21,486 nucleotides of DNA from assembly GCA_004552385.1 (NCBI GenBank), contig SFOL01000027.1, positions 1 to 21,486 of the forward strand, in the 5' to 3' direction. The notes under the pieces were generated by a model. That model was not told where the DNA came from. It did not search any database and saw nothing but the letters and a program-made list of their open reading frames with translations. This document shows positions 6,918 through 14,197 of this stretch, piece after piece; position 1 is the first letter of the stretch, and each line of letters opens with the position of its first letter. A program made the position numbers and the translations under genes. Origin of the DNA: Bacteroidales bacterium (GTDB lineage: Bacteria > Bacteroidota > Bacteroidia > Bacteroidales > Marinilabiliaceae).

Positions 6918-9803
6918 TTATTCGTGATTTATGTTAAGCCTGAGACCCGCCGCAAAGGAGGCCCCAATTTTGTCGGTATAGACGAACTCGCGCCTCTTCT
7001 GCCCCAGAAGATTATCGGCGGAGACGAATATGGTCAAGAAGTCGACAGGGCGATAGTCGACCTTGGCGTTGATGGTCAGGCGGTCGGAGAGCCTCTCGGA
7101 GCCGTAGGCCGTGGCATAGGTGCGCCTCCCGACGAAATTGGCGTGGGCAGATATGTCGATCTGCTTGACAGGCTTGACAATGACGCCCGCCATGCCATAG
7201 AACGCCGGCGTGGACTTGTGGACGTGCCCGTCGCGCCTCGCAGGCTCGTCGGCCTGGCTACGGCTGAAGGTGTACTCCTTCTCGGCCATCTTATAGTCAA
7301 TCCCGTATTTGAGGGCGTAGTAGAGTGCGAGCGAGTTCTGGTATGTAATTCGCCTGGGCCCGTATTGCCCCTCCTTGTCATAGATGTAGCTGCCCTTGGT
7401 GAAGTACGCGTCTCGCAAGACGTCGAGAAGCCTCTCGCGCGCCTGAGGCGTCATGTCCGCCACGATGGCCTCATAGTCTCCCGAGTGGCTGAGCGTGACG
7501 AGGTTGGGCAGCAGGTTGGCCCCCAGGAGCGACTCGTCGGTCGAGACGATCCTGCTGCCGTCGGCCGAGCGTCCCTCCATGCAGTATATGATGTCAGAAA
7601 AGCCGTCAACCATGTTGTTGATGATGCCGTCTTCGCCATAGAATTGCTGGTGGAGGGCCTCCGCCTGGTTGTAGAGGTAATAGTCGTCGATGACCGTGCG
7701 CTGGACGTTGGCATTGAGCTTGGCGATGACCTTGGGCGAGATGACCCAGTCGACGTTGAGGCTGAGTCCAATCTGCCTGACCTTGTAGGGCAGGTTACCG
7801 TAGCTGCTGTTGCTCCGGGTCGATATGTTGGCCATGAATGAGCTTTGCGCCTTGCGCACGTCAATGTCATGCCCGCCAGCGTCTTCGATGATGCGGTTCA
7901 TGGAGTCGTAGAAGTTGCCAAAGCTTGTGGCAGCCTTGGCGTCGGACGTCATCATGGCCCCGTAACCGTCGCTGAAGGAGTAGAACGCCTCGGCATCGAG
8001 AAGCAGGTTCTGCGATGGCTGGAACCTGTATCCTATCTCGACATTGTGTATGCCCACGAGGTCGGCGTCCTCATTGCCAAAAAACTCAATGACCGACGGG
8101 AAGTCCATGCCCGTCCGCTGCCAGCGGTAGTTGCTCTTGGCGTTGAGCATGTTGGCGGAGCGTACTCCCCTGCCATAGTTGATACGGAAATAGTGGCTGT
8201 CTGAAGCCTTGAAGCCTACAACGCCCTGCGCCGAGGTGTTCCACTTGTCGGGCACCGAAGTCTTGTCGGCCCTTACGGCAGCGATGAAACGCCACGGGCC
8301 GGTTCGGTAGTCGAGCCTGAGCGAGGGCGCAAACGCGCTTAGAGTGGCCTCGTCATTAAAAAAGCCCGACAGGGTGACGGCGCCGGAGCCATAGTCGAAG
8401 CTCTTCTTGCGGTCCTCGCCATTGGTGTATTGGAAGTGGAAGCCGGGGCGTATGTTAAGGTCGCCGAAGAAGAGGTCGTACTCAGCCGAGGCGAAGAACT
8501 GCTTAAAGTCGGCCTGGAGGCCCGGGCGTCCCACGGCGTAATCCTCGGGCCCGGCGTAGAAGTTGGCAAGCAAGTGCAGGTCTCCCAAACGGGCGTCGGC
8601 ATTGACATACCCTTTCTTGAACTCTCTGAAAGCCATGGAATAAGGAGACTCCATGACAGTGGTCTGCAAGGCGAGAGACTGCGAGTATCCGCCCGAAAGG
8701 TGCAGCCCGACCCTGTCTGACGGGTTGATGTCGACATATCCGTTGACGGCCCACGTCTTACGGGCGATCTCGGGGTCGTCAAAACAAAGCGTGGCATCGC
8801 GGTACTCCAAAGGAGTGGCGGGGAATATCTGCGTGGAGCCGTCGAACCTTGTGGACGGCGAGAGCACCGCGAGCCTGGCGAAATCTTCCACATTGAGAGA
8901 CTGCCCGACCTTGACCGGGGTGAGGCGCCCGCCAGCCTTAAGCGCTGCAATGTCGGCTTCGTCCAGCGACTGGCCGAGCAAAGACGGGTCGTCGGCCAGC
9001 CACGGCGTCTGGGTCTGGACCACGGTCAGCGTTCCGTCCGGCCTCTTGCGCAGGTCGTAGTTGGCGGTGAGGGCCACAGCTACTTTGTCAGACAGCCTCT
9101 TGCGCAACCGCGCCTCGCCGATAAATGTCCTTGTGCCTCCGACGGCATTGACGGTCAGCGCGCTCGACGAGTCGGACGGCCGGCGCGTTATGATGTTGAT
9201 GACGCCCGTGACGGCGTTGACGCCGTAAAGGGCAGAGCACGCCCCGCGCACCACCTCGATGCGGTCGATGTCCACGATGGAGACGGGAAGGTTCTCCATT
9301 GTCATGGTTCCGATAGAGTAGTTGTGCAAGACTCGCCCGTCAATCATCAGCAAGACGTTCGAATTCTCGGTGTAGAGCAGCAGGTTGCCGTCCGGGATGT
9401 TGGCCAAGCCCCTGAGCTGAACGTCAAAGACACCGTTGACCTTTTGAGTCACGATGGCGCCCGGGATAAGGCGGAACGCCTCCTCGACACTCTTGCAGCC
9501 GTAACTCATCATCTCCTGGCGGGTTATGACAGTCGTGGCCAATGGTGACTCGAATGCGCTCTCGACACTCTTTGACGCCGACGCGACACTCTTGTTCATA
9601 ATGATGGCGTAGAGCTCATCGACGCTGTTCACCTCGAGCAAATCGACGGCGAGCAGAAGATCCTCAAAAGAGAGGTCTCCAAGCTGATCAATGGTCATGG
9701 CCATGACGGCCTCCTTGGTGAGCCGCCTCTCCGGCTGCGCATCTTGCGCCACGGCGACCATCGCTACCTGAGCCGCCATGATAAAGGATAATAATCTTTT
9801 CAT
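6918..9803 (-). CDS. TonB-dependent outer-membrane receptor paired with a YfiR-like protein
   Basis: A 961-residue outer-membrane receptor. The start at 9801-9803 gives a good signal peptide (MKRLLSFIMAAQVAMVAVAQ); an upstream in-frame ATG would add 14 charged residues before it and overlap the previous gene. After the signal comes a leucine-rich, acidic segment of about 50 residues (about 25-75) and then the plug domain, with VASASKSVESAFESPLATTV leading in and the plug signature DRIEVVRGACSALYGVNAVTGVINIITRRP at about 188-217. The rest is a long beta-barrel. It lacks the N-terminal carboxypeptidase-regulatory-like domain of SusC-type receptors and has no SusD-like neighbour, so it resembles BtuB/FecA-like metal or cofactor receptors more than glycan importers. 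It begins 25 bases after the YfiR-like gene and ends three bases before the lipoprotein gene. The transported substrate cannot be read from the sequence. Confidence 0.93.
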   Translation of the reverse strand: MKRLLSFIMAAQVAMVAVAQDAQPERRLTKEAVMAMTIDQLGDLSFEDLLLAVDLLEVNSVDELYAIIMNKSVASASKSVESAFESPLATTVITRQEMMSYGCKSVEEAFRLIPGAIVTQKVNGVFDVQLRGLANIPDGNLLLYTENSNVLLMIDGRVLHNYSIGTMTMENLPVSIVDIDRIEVVRGACSALYGVNAVTGVINIITRRPSDSSSALTVNAVGGTRTFIGEARLRKRLSDKVAVALTANYDLRKRPDGTLTVVQTQTPWLADDPSLLGQSLDEADIAALKAGGRLTPVKVGQSLNVEDFARLAVLSPSTRFDGSTQIFPATPLEYRDATLCFDDPEIARKTWAVNGYVDINPSDRVGLHLSGGYSQSLALQTTVMESPYSMAFREFKKGYVNADARLGDLHLLANFYAGPEDYAVGRPGLQADFKQFFASAEYDLFFGDLNIRPGFHFQYTNGEDRKKSFDYGSGAVTLSGFFNDEATLSAFAPSLRLDYRTGPWRFIAAVRADKTSVPDKWNTSAQGVVGFKASDSHYFRINYGRGVRSANMLNAKSNYRWQRTGMDFPSVIEFFGNEDADLVGIHNVEIGYRFQPSQNLLLDAEAFYSFSDGYGAMMTSDAKAATSFGNFYDSMNRIIEDAGGHDIDVRKAQSSFMANISTRSNSSYGNLPYKVRQIGLSLNVDWVISPKVIAKLNANVQRTVIDDYYLYNQAEALHQQFYGEDGIINNMVDGFSDIIYCMEGRSADGSRIVSTDESLLGANLLPNLVTLSHSGDYEAIVADMTPQARERLLDVLRDAYFTKGSYIYDKEGQYGPRRITYQNSLALYYALKYGIDYKMAEKEYTFSRSQADEPARRDGHVHKSTPAFYGMAGVIVKPVKQIDISAHANFVGRRTYATAYGSERLSDRLTINAKVDYRPVDFLTIFVSADNLLGQKRREFVYTDKIGASFAAGLRLNINHE

Positions 9804-9828
9804 AGTGAAAAAAGGCCGTTTCTTGGGA

Positions 9829-10335
9829 CTAAAGAGCCCTGCCATTGTTAAGCAACATCTTGGTTACGCTGAGCCCGTGGCTCTCAATGTTCCCCTTGCT
9901 TATGGCATAAGAGAACTTGCCCCGAACGAGTTCGAACGCGATGTCCGCCCCCCTGGCGCAATGGCCCTCGGTGGCACTGACAATGAGGACCTTGTTGCCC
10001 GCCTGCTCGCTGACGAGAGTCTCAATCTGAGCAGCCTTGGCACCTCCTAAAAAAATCACGTCGACCCCAGACAAACCTTGGGCCGACGCGCTCTCCAATA
10101 TGGCCACGGGGCGACTGCCCACCTTCTTGTTTTTCGTAATAGTGCGGAGGTCTCTCGCCACCGCCTTGTCGCCCACCACGGCAATGTTGAGCGGCGCATC
10201 CTCGTCAGTGCCAGCCCACGACGTGTTCTTGGCAAAATTGAAAAGATACAAAGCCTCCAGTCTCGACATCTGCTGCGCCATGGCGGCGAAGCTCGTCAAG
10301 ACCACAAGCAAAGCCAACGCAAGTAGCCTTCTCAT
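9829..10335 (-). CDS. YfiR/DUF4154-family periplasmic protein
   Basis: A 168-residue exported protein. The start at 10333-10335 puts a clean Sec signal peptide at the front (MRRLLALALLVVLTSFAAMAQ); the open frame continues upstream but without export features. The mature part has the DUF4154 layout: LEALYLFNFAKNTSW near the N-terminus, an NIAVVGDKAVARDL strand-helix, VDVIFLGG, VLIVSATEGHCARGADIAF, and a final helix LSVTKMLL. In Pseudomonas YfiR is a periplasmic repressor of the diguanylate cyclase YfiN and contains disulfides. Only one cysteine remains here in the mature protein, and no GGDEF protein is in the window. It heads an operon with a TonB-dependent receptor and a lipoprotein, so a role in receptor function or sensing is the simplest inference. 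Family assignment is from motif pattern, not from a search. Confidence 0.85.
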   Translation of the reverse strand: MRRLLALALLVVLTSFAAMAQQMSRLEALYLFNFAKNTSWAGTDEDAPLNIAVVGDKAVARDLRTITKNKKVGSRPVAILESASAQGLSGVDVIFLGGAKAAQIETLVSEQAGNKVLIVSATEGHCARGADIAFELVRGKFSYAISKGNIESHGLSVTKMLLNNGRAL

Positions 10336-10488
10336 AAACAGTAGGTTGTGTTTCCTTATCTGAGTTTTTTTAATTCCGGCGGCATCGCAATTGCGGAGTA
10401 ATGGCGGATGCGACGTCTTGGCAAAGCGAGAGCCGGATTTCCACCAGCAATGCCGGCGAGATGGGCTATAACAGCCTTTCGCAGACCG
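10336..10488 (-). promoter_or_regulatory. Long, possibly structured leader of the YfiR operon
   Basis: If transcription starts just below the promoter at 10489-10520, about 150 bases precede the YfiR start. The leader can form a GCCGG/CCGGC stem around 10433-10459, and a GCATC/GATGC stem (10382-10386 with 10407-10411) enclosing or competing with the 10-base palindrome CGCAATTGCG (10386-10395). It ends in an A-rich, unstructured stretch before the ATG. I could not match it to a known riboswitch. The 386-base gap from 10336 to 10721 contains this leader, its promoter, otherwise featureless sequence (about 10525-10656) and the tyrS terminator. Confidence 0.35.
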
Positions 10489-10520
10489 CAAATTAAAAGT
10501 TTTTGAATGAGTATTGCAAA
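10489..10520 (-). promoter_or_regulatory. Candidate Bacteroidales promoter for the YfiR-receptor-lipoprotein operon
   Basis: On the minus strand TTTG (10517-10520) is followed after 20 bases by TTAATTTG (10489-10496), a seven-of-eight match to TAnnTTTG. The upstream element also overlaps a perfect TAATTTTG box (10517-10524), so two overlapping start points are possible. The stretch is the most AT-rich part of this gap. Prediction rests on the Bacteroidales -33/-7 consensus only. Confidence 0.45.
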
Positions 10521-10656
10521 ATTAAGGCAGAAAAACACGGCAGGGAATGAGAAACCGCCGACGCGTGAAACCTATGGCAAATCAGGCGACAAGCTCGGCA
10601 GGCATGGGGAAAACAGACAAGGGAGACGAGCGCGCTCATAATCATAGGAAGAAAAA

Positions 10657-10695
10657 CGACGCGTGCGCACCAGAGCAAGTGGTGCGCACGCGTCG
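10657..10695 (-). terminator. Strong intrinsic terminator of tyrS
   Basis: A perfect 16-bp stem (10657-10672 with 10680-10695, core gcgtgcgcac) closes a 7-base loop and is followed on the minus strand by GTTTTTCTTCC. It begins 26 bases after the tyrS stop codon. This is a textbook rho-independent terminator and isolates tyrS from the YfiR operon downstream. Confidence 0.92.
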
Positions 10696-10721
10696 GCGTA
10701 GATTAAGCCATGGAGGCGGAA

Positions 10722-12008
10722 CTACTTCACGTTCAGGATAAAGAAGTTCTTCTTGCCTTTCTGGACAAGGATATACTTGCCATCGAGCAGCGCGTCGGAT
10801 CCGACGACATCCTCGGGGGCTGAGACCTTAGCCTTGTTGATTTGCAGGCCGGCTATGTTCCTGCGGAGGTCGCTCTTGGAAGGGAAGACCGCAGCATGGG
10901 TGGTGAGCAGGTCGGCCACGGCCACGCCGGAGTCGACGACCTGGCGCGATACTTCAAAAGTAGGCACACCCTCGAAGACCGAGAGGAAGGTCTGCTCATC
11001 CATCTTACGGAGGGTCTCGGTGCTGCCTTTGCCAAAGAGGATCTGGCTCGCCTCGACAGCCTGCTCGAGAGCGTCCTGTCCGTGCACCATGATAGTCATC
11101 TCCTCGGCGAGCCTCTTCTGGAGCGGTCGCAGACCCGGGTCGGCGGACTGCCGCGCCACGAGCTCGCCAATCTCGTCGGGGGTGAGCATGGTGAAGATCT
11201 TGATGTATCGCTCAGCGTCGGCGTCGGATGTGTTGAGCCAGAACTGGTAGAACTTGTAGGGGCTGGTCTTCTCTGAGTCGAGCCAAATGTTGCCGCTCTC
11301 GGTCTTGCCGAACTTGCCCCCGTCGGCCTTGGTGATGAGCGGGCACACGAGCGCGAAGGCCTCGCCGTCGGTGGTGCGCCGTATGAGCTCGGCTCCCGTG
11401 GTTATGTTGCCCCACTGGTCCGACCCGCCCAGCTGCAGCTTGCAGTTGAAGTGCTGATTGAGGTAGAGGAAGTCGTAGCCCTGCATGAGCTGATAGGAGA
11501 ACTCAGTGAAAGACATGCCCTCGCGGCTCTCCTGGCTAAGGCGCTTCTTGACGGAGTCCTTGGCCATCATGTAGTTGACTGTGATGTGCTTGCCTATGTC
11601 TCGGATGAAGTTGATGAAAGAGTAGTTCTTCATCCAGTCATAGTTGTTGACAAGGATGGCCGCGTTAGGCTCCTTGGAGTCGAAATCGAGGAAACGCTCA
11701 AGCTGTTTCTTGATGCAGGCCACGTTGTGGTTCAAAGTCTCCTCGTCAAGGAGGTTGCGCTCAGCTGACTTCATGGAGGGGTCACCGATCATTCCCGTGG
11801 CCCCGCCGACGAGCGCTATTGGCTTGTGTCCAGCGGCCTGAAGGTGCTTGAGCAGCATGATGCTGACCAGGTGGCCAATGTGGAGCGAGTCGGCGGTCGG
11901 GTCGATGCCCACGTAGGCCGTCGTCATTTCTTTCTGAAGTTGTTCTTCAGTGCCCGGCATCATGGTGTGCACCATGCCGCGCCATTTCAGCTCTTCAACA
12001 AAATTCAT
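10722..12008 (-). CDS. tyrS: Tyrosyl-tRNA synthetase
   Basis: A 428-residue class I aminoacyl-tRNA synthetase of normal bacterial TyrRS length that charges tRNA-Tyr with tyrosine in the cytoplasm. The HIGH motif is SLHIGHLV (residues 43-46), preceded by YVGIDPTAD, which forms part of the ATP and tyrosine pocket. The tyrosine-binding stretch LQLGGSDQWGNI lies in the middle of the catalytic domain. The KMSKS loop is KFGKT at about 231-235. The C-terminal 70 or so residues, with VSAPEDVVGSDALLDGKYILVQKGKK, form the S4 RNA-binding domain. The gene is complete, appears monocistronic, and is followed by a strong terminator. It sits in the same window as cysS but in a separate transcription unit. 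Confidence 0.98.
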   Translation of the reverse strand: MNFVEELKWRGMVHTMMPGTEEQLQKEMTTAYVGIDPTADSLHIGHLVSIMLLKHLQAAGHKPIALVGGATGMIGDPSMKSAERNLLDEETLNHNVACIKKQLERFLDFDSKEPNAAILVNNYDWMKNYSFINFIRDIGKHITVNYMMAKDSVKKRLSQESREGMSFTEFSYQLMQGYDFLYLNQHFNCKLQLGGSDQWGNITTGAELIRRTTDGEAFALVCPLITKADGGKFGKTESGNIWLDSEKTSPYKFYQFWLNTSDADAERYIKIFTMLTPDEIGELVARQSADPGLRPLQKRLAEEMTIMVHGQDALEQAVEASQILFGKGSTETLRKMDEQTFLSVFEGVPTFEVSRQVVDSGVAVADLLTTHAAVFPSKSDLRRNIAGLQINKAKVSAPEDVVGSDALLDGKYILVQKGKKNFFILNVK

Positions 12009-12043
12009 CGAATGAGTTAGAACGTTTAATTGGTTAAAATGCG

Positions 12044-12069
12044 AGGTCGCGCAAAAGCTGTGGCGACCT
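12044..12069 (-). other. Hairpin in the presumed tyrS leader
   Basis: A 7-bp inverted repeat (AGGTCGC at 12044-12050 with GCGACCT at 12063-12069) lies 36 bases upstream of the tyrS start, inside the leader expected from the promoter at 12088-12121. It has no T tract after it, so it is not an obvious attenuator. It could affect translation or mRNA stability, or be incidental. Confidence 0.3.
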
Positions 12070-12087
12070 TAGGCTAAGACAGCCGCG

Positions 12088-12121
12088 CTAAGGTACGCAA
12101 TTTTTGCGGGCGCGCGGCAAA
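12088..12121 (-). promoter_or_regulatory. Candidate tyrS promoter within a nested dyad
   Basis: On the minus strand TTTG (12118-12121) and, 22 bases on, TACCTTAG (12088-12095) approximate the Bacteroidales consensus; TACCTTTG is a common form of the -7 box. The region also shows nested symmetry: GCCGCGC at 12082-12088 pairs with GCGCGGC at 12112-12118, and inside it CGCAA pairs with TTGCG (12096-12108). The spacing is slightly long. The outer dyad could also serve as weak termination for the upstream barrel gene. Confidence 0.4.
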
Positions 12122-12165
12122 TGGCTGTGTTATAATCGACATAAGACGCCGGGCGAAGTCGGACC

Positions 12166-13299
12166 TTAGCGGAATAGGTCGGAACGGGGAGTCAGAACCA
12201 TCGTGAGGCCGTATGAGTAGTCGAAGCGGGAGCGCGAGACGTCATGATATCCGCGGAAGTCGAGCGAGAAACGCCCCCACGAGGTGACGGGCGTGACGAA
12301 CGACGCGCCAAAGGTCACGAGGTCGCGGTCGGCCTCATAGAACGAGGCGTCGTAGTTGGAGACGGACCAGAAGAGCGGGTTGCCCCGCATGGCGAAGAAG
12401 TCATGGCCGTGGAAATAGCCGACCGAGGCCTCGAGATGCTTCGCCCTAAGCGCGACCTCGGGGCAGAGTGCCCAGCCGTCATCGAACGGGCGGACTTCTG
12501 ACCCCGCCATGGTGTGGAAGGCGAAAGCGTTCAATGCGAAAGAGACTGCCCTGACGAACCGTCCCGAGTCGGGCCACAGGGTGAGAGTGGGCGACAGGGT
12601 GACGTTGGCGAGACTCTGCATGGGCTCGTCGTAGTCGCTAATCTGACCGCCAATGTGATCAAAGACGAGGCTCGCGGGCAAAGAGAACGCGGCGGCGCGC
12701 TCCGACCCCGGACGGAAAAGGGCCTTGATCCCCGCCGTGAAACGTTCAGGCACGGTGTCGCCCTTAAAGATGAACTTGCGCCAATTGAGCCACGCCTCGG
12801 CCGAGAGCCTCGGACGGCGCAGCGACACCTGCAAGCCGAGTTCGGGCTTCTCGGTCAACTGCGACTCCGGGTCTTGTACGACCTCGTGGATGAAATGACT
12901 GGCCGGGCCTGGCAGGCACCCCATCTGGAGGGCGAGCCACCAGAGAGGCCGCCACCGGACCGCGGCGAAAGGGCGCACATAACTCATCTTGTCCATTCCG
13001 CCATATTGCAATGCCTGGAGGCCGCCAGTGACGGCGAGTTGTTCCCGCCCCCAAGTAAGAGTTGGGCGGAGCTGGTAGCCCACGAGCGTGTAGCCTTCGG
13101 CCGCCGGGGCGAAATACTCGTTGTTCTTGAAAAAGAAGACGGCGTCGATGGCGGCCGAGGGCAGGAAGGCCACCCCGTCATCAGGAGCCGCGAAACGGCC
13201 GTCGTCGACCATGTCGCAGAAGATGCCGGCCGACTGAGCCGCAGCATCGGCCACCGTCATGAAGGCTGCCGCGGCCAAGAGCAAGTTGTTGAGACTCAT
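12166..13299 (-). CDS. Outer-membrane beta-barrel protein of unknown function
   Basis: A 377-residue exported protein. The N-terminus is a signal peptide ending in AAAQ at about residue 22. The rest has no recognisable enzymatic motif but consists of alternating amphipathic strands rich in aromatic residues, for example FAAVRWRPLWWLALQMG and RFSLDFRGYHDVSRSRFDYS. It ends with a strand typical of barrels (YSYGLTMVLTPRSDLF), although an arginine follows the last phenylalanine. This supports an outer-membrane barrel of roughly 14-16 strands; the count is a guess. It follows the DUF4197 gene by 15 bases and is the last gene of the cysS-led cluster, so it may be co-expressed with the HU/SPOR and DUF4197 proteins. 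I do not recognise a named family. Confidence 0.75.
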   Translation of the reverse strand: MSLNNLLLAAAAFMTVADAAAQSAGIFCDMVDDGRFAAPDDGVAFLPSAAIDAVFFFKNNEYFAPAAEGYTLVGYQLRPTLTWGREQLAVTGGLQALQYGGMDKMSYVRPFAAVRWRPLWWLALQMGCLPGPASHFIHEVVQDPESQLTEKPELGLQVSLRRPRLSAEAWLNWRKFIFKGDTVPERFTAGIKALFRPGSERAAAFSLPASLVFDHIGGQISDYDEPMQSLANVTLSPTLTLWPDSGRFVRAVSFALNAFAFHTMAGSEVRPFDDGWALCPEVALRAKHLEASVGYFHGHDFFAMRGNPLFWSVSNYDASFYEADRDLVTFGASFVTPVTSWGRFSLDFRGYHDVSRSRFDYSYGLTMVLTPRSDLFR

Positions 13300-13314
13300 A
13301 CTCGAGCTAAAGTG

Positions 13315-14094
13315 TTATTGACGGGCGAAGACCTTTTTGAGCAGGGCCGTTGTGCGCTCGTTGACGTCGGTGCGTATTTTCTTCTCTTGCTCCCCCACCT
13401 TGTAGTATATGCCGTCGACCGCCTTGTCCGTCAGATAGTCGGTGAGGTCGGTCTTGACGGCGGTAAGCCCCGCGGCACGGCCCACGACGGTGTTCGCCAC
13501 GTCGTTCCACGAGGACGTCATGTCGTCCCACAGAGATTGGGGCGAGACGTCGCTTATGAGCTTCTTGTTGACCGAGGCTCCGATGTACTTGCCGAAGAGC
13601 TGTTTGAGGGGCGCCTTGGTCTTGCCCTTGAAATAGTCAGTGGCCGCCGTGCCCTTGCTGCGCAATATTCCTGTGGCGTCTTGTATGGTCATGGACGTGA
13701 GCGCAGACGTGAAAATCGGCACGGCATTGGCGGCGGCGTCAGAGGCGGCGGCGTTAATGTTCTTGACGACCTTGGTTACGAGAGCCTGGCCGCCCGGCAG
13801 CTTGCTTATGTTCTTGGTTATGACCGCGGCTTCGGATGGCAGGCCAATGCGCGTGGCCATGTCGGCGTAATAGCCATCCTTCGCGCTCAACACGTTGATG
13901 CCCGTCTTGATGCCTATGTTAAGTGCCTCTTTGAGCCCGGACGCCACCTCGGCCTGGGAGAGTGACGTCTGGACCGTCTTGACCGTGGAGAGCGAGGAGG
14001 CGAGCGACCCCGTGGTGGAACAGCCGGTAAGTTGGGAGCCCACGCCGATGCAGATGGCGGCGGCAAACGCCGCGCGAAGTGAAGATGAAATCAT
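13315..14094 (-). CDS. DUF4197 lipoprotein
   Basis: A 259-residue protein. The N-terminus carries a lipoprotein signal with lipobox QLTGCS (cysteine 25). The body is the DUF4197 domain: SQAEVASGLKEALNIGIKTG at about 46-65, then the YYADMATRIGLPSEA stretch, a central SALTSMTIQDATGIL segment, and AVDGIYYKVGEQEKKIR near the end. DUF4197 proteins are found in the envelope of Bacteroidetes and Proteobacteria. No biochemical function is established to my knowledge. It is probably a mostly helical periplasmic protein anchored to a membrane. It lies between the HU/SPOR gene, separated by a strong hairpin, and the barrel gene 15 bases downstream, which suggests an envelope role. Confidence 0.88.
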   Translation of the reverse strand: MISSSLRAAFAAAICIGVGSQLTGCSTTGSLASSLSTVKTVQTSLSQAEVASGLKEALNIGIKTGINVLSAKDGYYADMATRIGLPSEAAVITKNISKLPGGQALVTKVVKNINAAASDAAANAVPIFTSALTSMTIQDATGILRSKGTAATDYFKGKTKAPLKQLFGKYIGASVNKKLISDVSPQSLWDDMTSSWNDVANTVVGRAAGLTAVKTDLTDYLTDKAVDGIYYKVGEQEKKIRTDVNERTTALLKKVFARQ

Positions 14095-14114
14095 GGCGAA
14101 ATATGATTAGAGAA

Positions 14115-14162
14115 GCGGGCAAAGCCTCGGAGTGGCTTCGTCACCCTCCGAGCCTTGCCCGC
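14115..14162 (-). other. Strong intergenic hairpin between the HU/SPOR and DUF4197 genes
   Basis: Arms at 14115-14132 and 14146-14162 pair over 15 or more bases with one or two bulges (gcgggcaa with ttgcccgc at the base, cctcggag with ctccgag near the loop) around a 13-base loop. No T tract follows on the minus strand, which instead reads TTCTCTAATCATATT, so it is either a weak or factor-dependent terminator or an RNA-processing/stability element separating expression of the two genes. Confidence 0.6.
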
Positions 14163-14197
14163 GCATTATTCGTGGTAAAGATTGCGCCGGTGCGGCT

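Noticed and set aside
10430..10460. Possible cobalamin riboswitch (GGTGGAAATCC in the YfiR leader)
   Set aside because: Only a short string resembles the core. The GCCACTG-like loop and the B12-box blocks could not be found, so the resemblance is probably chance.
10356..10678. Two short minus-strand frames (60 and 61 codons) between tyrS and the YfiR gene
   Set aside because: They overlap the promoter and leader. The cysteine-rich or arginine-rich translations lack features of real small proteins and no ribosome site is seen.
12514..13965. Plus-strand open frame of 483 codons spanning the barrel and DUF4197 genes
   Set aside because: It lies entirely antisense to two genes with clear signal peptides and family features. 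Its translation is charged and repetitive without recognisable motifs. Long antisense frames are expected in GC-rich coding DNA.
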